A DNA stretch of 6,391 bases from JAXDLK01 sp034666665 (lineage in GTDB: Bacteria > Desulfobacterota > Binatia > JACPRU01), in assembly GCA_034666665.1 (NCBI GenBank), contig JAXDLK010000284.1:1-6391 (forward strand), read 5' to 3'. Below, in pieces: positions 1 through 6,391 of the stretch. Under the pieces are notes generated by a model, which was not told the origin of the DNA, searched no databases, and saw nothing but the letters and a program-made list of their open reading frames with translations. The position numbers were made by a program, and so were the translations under genes. The first letter of the stretch is position 1, and each line of letters opens with the position of its first letter.

Positions 1-129
1 GCCCCTCACCCGCGCGCTCCGCGCGCGACCTCTCCCCGCACAGCTGCAGGGAGAGGTGAAGACAGGAGTCCGCTCCGGACCTCTGCGCGCGACCTCTCCG
101 CCGCGGAGGTGCGGGGAAAGGTGAAGACA
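1..129. repeat. Two tandem REP-like hairpin repeat copies
   Basis: Two related copies lie about 64-65 bases apart. The core gcgcgcgacctctcc occurs at 21-35 and 85-99, and ggtgaagaca at 55-64 and 120-129. Copy 1 forms a good hairpin: cctctccc (29-36) pairs perfectly with gggagagg (49-56), and the inner gca/tgc (38-40 with 45-47) extends the stem. Copy 2 is degenerate, although acctc (92-96) can still pair with gaggt (106-110). The form resembles the short intergenic palindromes (CCTCTCCC...GGGAGAGG) scattered in many GC-rich genomes. It argues against the GTG at 109 as the start of the next gene, because that GTG lies inside the repeat. Such elements may act in mRNA stability or termination, but nothing here shows that. 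Confidence 0.6.
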
Positions 130-189
130 AGCGTCCGCTGCCCACGTTTCGCATCGTGGCGTGCTATGACGCTTTTGTCGGGTGCGTCG

Positions 190-1914
190 GTGGCAAGCGC
201 CTTCTTCAACCAGGACATGGAGCTCTTCATCGACCACCGGGTCGAGTGGGAGCGGTACTTCCGTTACCGGTACCCGGACGGCGCCGACGGCGGCGACGTC
301 GAGACCTACAAGATGGTGCTGCGGACCATCGGCGAGATCTGCGAGGACATCGAGGCCGGGTCGAAGGAGCACTGGCACGAGGAGGTCGAGCTCGTGGGCG
401 GCAAGGTCGTCCTGCCGGCGCACATCGCCGAGGGCTATCGGAAGCTCGCCGGCGCCGGCCTCGTCTGCCTGACGATCGATCCGAAGTACGGCGGCCAGGG
501 GCTGCCGGTGCTGCTCAACTCCGGCTACCTCGAGATGGTCGCGCGGGCCTCCGCTAGCCTGATGACGATCGTCGGCCTCCAGGGCGGCGTCGCGCACGAC
601 ATCCAGAAGTACGGCAGCGACGAGATCCGCGATCGCTACCTGCCTCGATTCGCCTCCGGCGAGCTCCAGGGCGCGATGGACCTGACCGAGCCACAGGCGG
701 GCTCCGACCTGGGCGCGATCCGGACGAAGGCCACGCTCGAGGGAGATCGCTGGATCGTCGAAGGGGAGAAGATCTTCATCACCAACGGCGGCGCGCCGAT
801 CCACCTCGTGCTCGCGCGCGACGCCGAGACCTACGACCAGTCGAAGGGAACGACGAACGGCCTCTCGCTGATCCTCTGCCCGACCGAGCTTCCCGACGGA
901 CGGGCGAACGGCATCCGCGTCACTCGCACCGAGAAGAAGCTCGGCATCCACGGATCGCCGACCTGCGTCGTCGAGCTCGACCGCGCCGAGGGCGATCTCC
1001 TCGGCGTCCGCGGGCAGGGCTTCCGCGCCATGCTCGACCTCATGAACGGCGCACGTCTCGGCGTCGCCGCACAGGCGATCGGGATTGCCGAGGCCGCCTA
1101 CCAGCAGGCCCGCGGCTACGCCGCCGACCGGGTACAGTTCGGCGCGCCGATCCTCGAACAGCCGCTCGTGAAGGCGATGCTCGCTCTGATGGTGGGCGGC
1201 ATCCAGTCGGCGCGCGCGCTCCTCTATCGCACCTGCGCGCTGATGGACCTGACCGAAGCGATCCGCGGCTACCTCGAGACGGAGCGGGCCGCGAAGGACG
1301 CGGAGCGGCAGTCGCTCGTCGAAGAGGTCGAGCGGAACACGCAGCTCGTCCGCTTCATGACGCCCCTCTGCAAGTACTACGCGACCGAGATCTCGAACCA
1401 GGTGACGCGCACCGGCATCCAGCTGCATGGCGGTCTCGGCTACATGGCGGAGACGCCCGCCGGGCACTACCACTCGGACTCGATCATCACGACGATCTAC
1501 GAGGGAACGTCTGAGATCCAGGCGAGCTTCGCGCTGAAGGAGATGAGCAAGGGGGCGCTCTTCGCGACCTTGGAGCAGCTCCGCGGCGAGCTCGAGCCGC
1601 TGCGCGGGCGGTTTCCCGATCTGGCCGCGATGGTCGTGCAGGGCATCGACTGGATCAATCAGTCGCTGCCCGCTCTGATGGGCGACCCGCGCTACGCGCT
1701 CCTGCACGCGAAACGCATCTGCGACATGGTGATCGACGTCGTCATCGGCGCCGAGCTCCTGCAGCAGGCGAGCGTCTCGGCCGACGAGAACGACCTCGCC
1801 GGGGCGTTCATCCGGCGTCAGATGCTGGTCGTCGAGATGAACGCCAAGCGGATCTCCAGCGCCGACGTCTCGATCCTCGCGAACATCGACAAGATCCTCG
1901 GGATCGTACCGTAG
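190..1914 (+). CDS. Acyl-CoA dehydrogenase, long FAD-dependent type
   Basis: This flavoenzyme oxidises an acyl-CoA to the trans-2-enoyl-CoA and passes electrons to electron-transfer flavoprotein; it acts in the cytoplasm in beta-oxidation or a related acyl-CoA pathway. Counted from the GTG at 190 it has 574 residues. The N-terminal helical part includes IDPKYGGQG. The beta domain carries the flavin/substrate motif MDLTEPQAGSD (163-173) and KIFITNG (194-200). The C-terminal helical domain contains RVQFG, QLHGGLGY and IYEGTSEIQ; by analogy with medium-chain acyl-CoA dehydrogenase, Glu438 in YEGT is the catalytic base. About 130 further residues follow, as in the 580-600 residue subgroup that includes DmdC-like and several FadE-like enzymes, so the chain-length specificity is open. 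Start: GTG at 190 gives (M)ASAFFNQDMELF, which fits the family N-terminus. ATG at 166 is the main rival and GTG at 109 sits in a repeat; none has a clear ribosome binding site. The gene is intact and converges on the broken gene at 1928-2442. Confidence 0.93.
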   Translation: MASAFFNQDMELFIDHRVEWERYFRYRYPDGADGGDVETYKMVLRTIGEICEDIEAGSKEHWHEEVELVGGKVVLPAHIAEGYRKLAGAGLVCLTIDPKYGGQGLPVLLNSGYLEMVARASASLMTIVGLQGGVAHDIQKYGSDEIRDRYLPRFASGELQGAMDLTEPQAGSDLGAIRTKATLEGDRWIVEGEKIFITNGGAPIHLVLARDAETYDQSKGTTNGLSLILCPTELPDGRANGIRVTRTEKKLGIHGSPTCVVELDRAEGDLLGVRGQGFRAMLDLMNGARLGVAAQAIGIAEAAYQQARGYAADRVQFGAPILEQPLVKAMLALMVGGIQSARALLYRTCALMDLTEAIRGYLETERAAKDAERQSLVEEVERNTQLVRFMTPLCKYYATEISNQVTRTGIQLHGGLGYMAETPAGHYHSDSIITTIYEGTSEIQASFALKEMSKGALFATLEQLRGELEPLRGRFPDLAAMVVQGIDWINQSLPALMGDPRYALLHAKRICDMVIDVVIGAELLQQASVSADENDLAGAFIRRQMLVVEMNAKRISSADVSILANIDKILGIVP

Positions 1915-1927
1915 GAGAGCTCGCCGC

Positions 1928-2442
1928 TCAGGGCGGGGGCGGCGGGAAGATGCTCACCGCTCCGGGATGGAAGCGAGCGAGCACGTCGCGGAGGACGCCG
2001 CGAAAGACGTCCTGGAGGGCGGCATCGCGTTCGGGTCGCGGCATCGCGATCCTCGGCGCGCGCGGCGTCCCAGGCCTTCGCCGGCCCCGATCGCCTCGAG
2101 GACGAAGCCCGCTCCGAACGTGAGGCCGCCGCTCGCCAGGTCCTCGTCGCCGCCCTCGGGAGTCTGCGCCAGGCTGAACACCACCACGATCCTCGCTCCC
2201 GGCTGCAGCGCCGGCGCCGTACTCGACGCGCGGTCCCTCGGCAAGGACGGCGTCGGGTCCGAAGATGTCGCGAAGCGCCGCGCGGAGGGTCTCGCGCGCC
2301 GTCGGCGATGGCCGTGCGCATAGGTCAGCCACTCCACCTTCCCATCGCCGCCCGCGAGCGCGCGGACGCGATACGGATGCCGAACGGCGAGGTCCAAGGG
2401 AGAGGGGGTAAGATTGCTTCTGATTTCTCCGTTACAGACCAC
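1928..2442 (-). pseudogene. Frameshifted gene of unknown function
   Basis: I do not recognise this product. Protein-like sequence runs from just after the kinase to TGA at 1930-1928, but it switches frame three times. In order it reads LDLAVRHPYRVRALAGGDG and KVEWLTYAHG; then, in a second frame, ARETLRAALRDIFGPDAVL and AEGPRVEYGAGA; then back in the first frame, LQPGARIVVVFSLAQTPE and LTFGAGFVLEAIGAGEG; then again the second frame, ALQDVFRGVLRDVLARFHPG and a proline-rich tail. The shifts fall at about 2293-2311, 2208-2220 and 2069-2071; the last is a CCC run on the plus strand where one extra base restores the frame. The repaired product would be about 170 residues, apparently soluble. A GTG at 2442-2440 overlaps the kinase stop (TAGTG), and a TTG at 2397 is another possible start. 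The 5' part (about 2405-2445) is richer in A/T than its surroundings, so the real N-terminus may be lost. The cause could be decay or sequencing indels. Confidence 0.55.
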
Positions 2443-5165
2443 TAGATCGGTTGATCCGGTCGAAGGGTCGATGCCGCCTGTGCCGAGGCGCCGTCTTGGG
2501 AGGCGGTGACCGCTCCGTCGAGCCGGCGGAACGCTTCCTCGATCGCCGCGACGGCGCCTTCGTGGTTCGACGCCGCACCGGCTCGGAGCGCCGTCTCGAG
2601 CTCGCGGCAGAGCTCCGCCAGGCGCTGCGCCCCCACGGTCGCGCTCGCTCCCTTCACGTCGTGGAGCACGGCCGCCAGGCCGTCGAGGTCTCCGGCCGCG
2701 ACCGCACGGCGCATGGCCGAGAGCTTCGAGCGGGTGTTGTCGACGTAGGCGGTGACGAGCTCGCGGACGACCTCCTCTCCTGCATCCGCCTCGAGGCTCT
2801 GGAGGAACGAGGCCATTTGCGGCTCGAGCGCTTCGGCGTCGCTCGCTGACGTCCTCGAGGCCGGAGCTTCCTTGCCCGGAGTGAACCGCACCCACTTGTC
2901 GATCGTCCGATACAGCGACTCGGGTCGCACCGGTTTCCCGATGTAGTCGTCCATGCCGGCGGCGAGACACTTCTCACGAGCGCCCTGTAGGGTATGTGCG
3001 GTCATGGCGATGATCGGGATTCGCGAACCGGCGGACTCCATCTGCCGGATCTCGGCTGTCGCCTCGTAGCCGTCCATCTCAGGCATCTGACAATCCATGA
3101 GAACGATCTCGTAAGGGACCTTTTCGAACAGAGCGATCGCTTCCCGTCCGTTCCCGGCCACGTCGACGCGGCAGCCGATCCTCTCGAGCATCAGCCGGGC
3201 GACCCGCTGGTTGACCGGATTGTCTTCGACGACGAGAACGCGCGCGTGGCTCCGCGTCTCCGGTTTGCCCGTCGAGAGCGAGTCGCGGGCGGCGAGATCG
3301 TGGCGAGTGATGAGGACCCCCTCTTTGCCGATGACGTCGCGGGCGCCCCACGCGGTCTGGATGGCGTCGAGCAACACCGTAGGACGAACCGGCTTCGTCA
3401 GGTAGGCCGCGAAGCCCGCGTCGGTCATGCGTTTGGTGTCGCCGGGCCGGCCGGCGGAGGTGAAGAGAAGAAGAACGATGTCGTGGAGAGCCGCGTCCGA
3501 TTTGATCGCGCGGCCAAGCGCGTCGCCGTCCATGCCGGGCATGTGCATGTCGATGATCGCCATCTGGAAGGGGTCACCGTTCATCTTCGCCACGCGGAGA
3601 GCGGCGATCGCGTCCGGCCCCGACGCGAAGACGCTGCAGCGCATCGCCCAGCGGGTCAGGAGCTCCTGGTACAGGCGGCGGTTCACCTCGTTGTCGTCGA
3701 CGACGGCGATCCGCAAGCGCTCGACGTCGGCGGTCGGGAGCGACGGCCGTGGCGCCGAGGCGGAGATCTCGAGCGGCAGCGTGAACGAGAACGTGGAGCC
3801 CCGACCGGCCATGCTGACGACGCCGATCGTGCCGCCCATCAGCTCGACGATCTGTTTCGAGATCGCGAGGCCGAGTCCCGTACCCCCGTACCGGCGCGTC
3901 GTCGATGAATCGGCCTGCGTGAACCGGTCGAACACGTGATGGAGCTTTTCACCCGCGATGCCGATCCCGGTGTCCTCGACCGAGAAATGGAAGAGCAGCC
4001 GCCCATCCTGGTGCCCGCACTCGACGTTCAGGAACACGTGACCGGCCTCGGTGAACTTCACGGCATTGCCGACGAGGTTCGTCAGAACCTGCCGGATGCG
4101 TCCCGCATCGCCGCGCACGGACGCGGGCGTCTCCGGCGCGTAGCGCAGAACGACGTCGATGCCCTTCTGCGCCGCTTGGGCTCCGAAGAGCTCGACGACG
4201 TCGGCGGCCAAGGACTCGAGATCGAAGGTCACGGTCTCGATCTCGAGCCTTCCCGCCTCCGCTTTCGAGAAGTCGAGAACGTCGTTGATGAGATCGAGGA
4301 GCGTATCCGCCGAGACCCTCGCCGTCTCCGTGAACTCCCGCTGCTCGGGAGTGAGCGGCGTGTCCATGAGAAGCCCGGTCATGCCGATGACCCCGTTCAA
4401 AGGTGTCCGGAGCTCGTGGCTCATGCTGGCGAGGAACTCGGTCTTCAGCCGTTCCGATTCTTTCGCCGCCGCGAGCGCCACCCGTAGCGCTGCTTCGCTG
4501 TCCCGGAGCTCGACCGTGCGCTCGAGCACCTCGCTCTCGATCTTTTCGTTCACCGATTCGAGATTCGCGTGGCGCTCCGCAATCTCCGCCATTTCCACCC
4601 GTGCCTGTCGAATCGCGATGATCAGGAACACGTCCTCGAACACCACCCACCCGGCGTGCTCGAGCCAGCGCCACGGCTCGGCGCTGAGCACCCCGTACAC
4701 CGACTGCGGCCAGTACGCGCCGCGCAAGTAATGATCCGCGGCAACGATCGCGGAGCCGGTCATGAGGACCTTCCAGTCGCGGTAGAAAGCGAGAAAGGCG
4801 AGAGAGCCGAAGACGTGGAAATGAGTCTCGATCCGGCCGCCGGACAGGTGAATCAGCAGCGCCGACGTGAGCATCTGCCCGACGGCGATCACGTGCCGCG
4901 TGAGCGGCCTTCCCGGGCGGGTGAGAGCGAGCACGACCGGGAGCGAGGAGATCGCACCGCCGAGAAAGATCGCAGCCCACACGTGGACGTGCGTCGTGCT
5001 CTCGGCCCCCCGCCACGTGCGCGGCGAGATCCACAGCGCCGCCGCGATGCCGACCACCCACTGGATGATCATCAGCAGCGCGAAAATGCGGTCCGTTCGC
5101 TCCCAGATCTTGCGTTCGGACTCCGCGAGAAGAGCCGCGGCGCGCTCGGGATTCGCGCTCGTCAT
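2442..5165 (-). CDS. Hybrid sensor histidine kinase with two receivers and HPt
   Basis: This is an inner-membrane sensor kinase of ArcB/BarA-like layout, 907 residues from the ATG at 5165. Hydrophobic segments at about 26-46, 60-81, 91-107, 117-145 (probably two) and 170-188 form the sensor region, with conserved-looking polar residues (HVHVW, ETHFHVFG, ADHYLRG, EHAGWVVFED). A likely coiled coil covers about 189-242. HisKA has the H-box SMSHELRTPLNG with His250. HATPase_c has the N-box with Asn367, DTGIGI (398-403), the F-box FDRF and GGTGLG (427-432). Receiver 1 has Asp490/Asp491, acceptor Asp539, Thr569 and Lys591. Receiver 2 has Glu647/Asp648, acceptor Asp691, Thr722 and Lys744. The HPt domain has HDVKGAS with His835. 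Every key residue is present, so a full phosphorelay is expected; its output partner is not in the window. A TTG at 5189 would add 8 residues; neither start has a visible ribosome binding site. The kinase lies 132 bases downstream of the zwf relic on the same strand. Confidence 0.95.
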   Translation of the reverse strand: MTSANPERAAALLAESERKIWERTDRIFALLMIIQWVVGIAAALWISPRTWRGAESTTHVHVWAAIFLGGAISSLPVVLALTRPGRPLTRHVIAVGQMLTSALLIHLSGGRIETHFHVFGSLAFLAFYRDWKVLMTGSAIVAADHYLRGAYWPQSVYGVLSAEPWRWLEHAGWVVFEDVFLIIAIRQARVEMAEIAERHANLESVNEKIESEVLERTVELRDSEAALRVALAAAKESERLKTEFLASMSHELRTPLNGVIGMTGLLMDTPLTPEQREFTETARVSADTLLDLINDVLDFSKAEAGRLEIETVTFDLESLAADVVELFGAQAAQKGIDVVLRYAPETPASVRGDAGRIRQVLTNLVGNAVKFTEAGHVFLNVECGHQDGRLLFHFSVEDTGIGIAGEKLHHVFDRFTQADSSTTRRYGGTGLGLAISKQIVELMGGTIGVVSMAGRGSTFSFTLPLEISASAPRPSLPTADVERLRIAVVDDNEVNRRLYQELLTRWAMRCSVFASGPDAIAALRVAKMNGDPFQMAIIDMHMPGMDGDALGRAIKSDAALHDIVLLLFTSAGRPGDTKRMTDAGFAAYLTKPVRPTVLLDAIQTAWGARDVIGKEGVLITRHDLAARDSLSTGKPETRSHARVLVVEDNPVNQRVARLMLERIGCRVDVAGNGREAIALFEKVPYEIVLMDCQMPEMDGYEATAEIRQMESAGSRIPIIAMTAHTLQGAREKCLAAGMDDYIGKPVRPESLYRTIDKWVRFTPGKEAPASRTSASDAEALEPQMASFLQSLEADAGEEVVRELVTAYVDNTRSKLSAMRRAVAAGDLDGLAAVLHDVKGASATVGAQRLAELCRELETALRAGAASNHEGAVAAIEEAFRRLDGAVTASQDGASAQAASTLRPDQPI

Positions 5166-5297
5166 CGGTGTCGGTCGATGGTTACTCAAATGCCGCGAGA
5201 GCGGGGTAACCGCCCAACCAGCGTACAGGACCGCGCGGCCAGCCTCCAGCGACGGCGAGCGATCGCGCGAGACTCGCGAAGAGCCCCCGGTCGGGAC

Positions 5298-6201
5298 CTA
5301 CGCCCGCATCTGCGTCGTGCGGGTCGGATTCGCGGTGCCCGCCGGATACTCGCCGAGCGGAACCCGCCCCGCGGCCCACGCGTCGACGATCGGCTCCACG
5401 ATGCGCCAAGATTCTTCGGCCTCGTTCGCTCACCGGTGCGGCCCGGGCCGTAGCGGGCACGAACCGTCCGGCGCACCACCTCGTCGGGGGAGAGCCGCCG
5501 GACCGCGCGGAGGACGTCGACCTTGCGGTCGCGAAAGTCGCGCTCGCTCAGACTGATGGGCGCTTCCATGCCGATCAGGCAGAGCAACTGCAGGAGATGG
5601 TTCTGGATCATGTCCCGGAGCGCCCCGACCGAGTCGTAGTAGGACGCCCGGCCCTCGAGCATCAGGGTCTCGTCCCAGGTGATCTCCACCCGCGCCACGT
5701 GGCCGCGGTTCCACAGCGGCTCGAAGACGCGGTTCGCGAAGCGGGAGGCCGAGAACGTTCTGCACCGTCTGCGTGCCGAGGAAGTGGTCCATGTGGAAGA
5801 CGGCCGTCTCCGGAAACGTCGCGGCCAGGAGGCGGTTCAGCGTTTGAGCCGACGCGAGATTCTCGCCGAAAGGCTTCTCGACGACGAGGCTGCTCCCCTC
5901 CGCCTCCCGAAGGCTGGCGACGGCCCGCACGGAGCCCTCGACCACCGACGGGGGCAAGGCCAGGTAGACGACGACGGGCTCGGGGACCTGGTCGAGTACT
6001 CCCGCCACGTCGGCCAGTCGGCTCGCGTCCGCGCGGTGGTACTTCACCCGGCGCTCCGCGCCGGCCCCGGCCCTCGCAAGAAAAGCTCGGGGGCGCAGGA
6101 TGGCGCCGCTCCGAGCCGGCGAGGAGCATCTGGGCGCCACCGGTTCGCAGCGCGCCTCCTGGAAGGGAGAGCGAAGAGAAGAAGCACGTGGCCCGGCGCA
6201 T
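5298..6201 (-). pseudogene. zwf: Glucose-6-phosphate dehydrogenase relic
   Basis: The intact enzyme oxidises glucose 6-phosphate to 6-phosphogluconolactone with NAD(P)+, the entry step of the oxidative pentose phosphate pathway. Seen here: a Rossmann-strand-like HVLLLF near 6190 (weak), KYHRADASRL, YLALPP, VVEKPFGENLASA and HMDHFLGTQTVQN. A single extra base in the GGG at 5743-5745 then shifts the frame. The next frame resumes with FANRVFEPLWNRGHVARVEI, then ALRDMIQNHLLQLLCLIGME and RKVDVLRAV up to RARYGPG near 5440. There the sequence jumps to the family's C-terminal piece ANEAEESWRIVEPIVDAW and VPLGEYPAG in another frame, ending at TAG 5300-5298. Roughly 170 residues that normally lie between are missing. 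The DHFLG and QNHLLQ histidine motifs survive. The usual GxxGDL nucleotide-binding loop is not readable and the N-terminal region is too short, so the upstream edge is approximate. The wording resembles the second actinobacterial-type G6PDH. It cannot give a normal enzyme as read; misassembly is the main alternative to true decay. Confidence 0.82.
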
Positions 6202-6245
6202 CGTGCGGGTGTGTTTCTCGGGCCCGGGTGTGGTTTCGTGGTCGC

Positions 6246-6391
6246 ATGTTGGGAGGTCTCGCTGCGCTGATCGCCGTGCTCGGCGCAGACGGGTATGCCG
6301 CCAGCGCGGCATGTGGATCGTGCCACGCGCCGGAGGTCGCGGCGTGGAAGCGCTCGCACCACGAGCGCGCCATGCAGGTGGCGACTCGCGA
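6246..6391 (+). CDS. Secreted c-type cytochrome, N-terminal part (cut by window end)
   Basis: The frame is open from the ATG at 6246 to the window edge (48 full codons). It begins with a short hydrophobic export signal (LAALIAVLG, then ADGYAASAA, with cleavage probably near the AAS/SAA). Next come a haem-c attachment motif, CGSCH, and APEVAAWKRSHHERAMQ. The pattern CxxCHxxxxxxWxxSxHxxAM is typical of multihaem cytochrome c554-type domains, often joined to TPR repeats, so the full protein probably carries more haems and sits in the periplasm in electron transfer; that part is inference. A GTG at 6228 in the same frame would add WFRGR, giving the positive n-region a signal peptide normally has, and may be the true start. 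No clear ribosome binding site is visible at either. The gene is divergent from the zwf relic, with a short spacer (about 6202-6245) in which I see no convincing promoter. Confidence 0.75.
   Translation, partial: MLGGLAALIAVLGADGYAASAACGSCHAPEVAAWKRSHHERAMQVATR

Noticed and set aside
109..189. GTG at 109 as start of the dehydrogenase
   Set aside because: It lies in the second repeat copy, and the extra residues do not fit the family N-terminus, which begins near ASAFFNQD.
1915..1927. Bidirectional terminator between the convergent stops
   Set aside because: Only a 4-base stem (gagc/gctc) and no T-run could be found in the 13-base gap.
1818..2332. Separate short genes on the minus strand around the end of the dehydrogenase
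   Set aside because: Each single frame is protein-like only in part and turns into Arg-rich text elsewhere. One damaged gene read in alternating frames explains the blocks better.
5166..5297. Promoter or operator for the kinase around ggtaacc (5205-5211)
   Set aside because: The palindrome is only 7 bases and I could not see -35/-10 elements at a proper spacing.
2994..5453. Long open frames on the plus strand opposite the kinase (for example 2994-3908 and 4569-5453)
   Set aside because: They are antisense to a kinase with every catalytic motif in place. Their translations are low-complexity Arg/Ala/Asp-rich text without motifs, as expected from GC-rich codon bias.
5182..5460. A small separate minus-strand gene reaching into the kinase start
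   Set aside because: It is the wrong frame across the zwf C-terminus; the meaningful frame (EESWRIVEP...EYPAG) ends at 5298.

Overview
This is a GC-rich bacterial window, with coding sequence dominated by G/C third positions. It holds two long intact genes, two broken genes and the first part of a fifth gene. The content points to an environmental bacterium: a long acyl-CoA dehydrogenase, a membrane hybrid histidine kinase, an actinobacterial-type glucose-6-phosphate dehydrogenase relic, and a haem-c protein of a kind common in Deltaproteobacteria-like and other soil or sediment lineages. I cannot fix the phylum from the sequence alone.

Layout: 1-130 holds two imperfect, hairpin-forming REP-like repeat copies. 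190-1914 (+) is an acyl-CoA dehydrogenase of the long, roughly 575-600 residue type. 1928-2442 (-) is an unrecognised gene whose reading is split by three small frameshifts; it converges on the dehydrogenase with 13 bases between the stops. 2442-5165 (-) is an intact hybrid sensor kinase with a multi-span membrane sensor, HisKA, HATPase, two receivers and an HPt domain, that is, a complete His-Asp-Asp-His phosphorelay on one chain. 5298-about 6201 (-) is a glucose-6-phosphate dehydrogenase (zwf) relic with a one-base insertion, an internal loss of roughly 170 codons and a damaged N-terminus. 6246-6391 (+) is the start of a secreted c-type cytochrome, cut by the window edge and divergent from the zwf relic.

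The three minus-strand genes run in one direction (zwf relic, kinase, unknown gene). The unknown gene may start inside the kinase stop codon (TAGTG), which would mean translational coupling if it is ever translated. There is no obvious shared pathway: fatty-acid or acyl-CoA oxidation, signalling, pentose-phosphate entry and periplasmic electron transfer simply lie side by side. I see no CRISPR array, tRNA, rRNA, transposase or integrase, and nothing that looks like a new defence or mobile system. The most notable points are the contrast between two intact long genes and two damaged ones, and the kinase's histidine-rich membrane domain.
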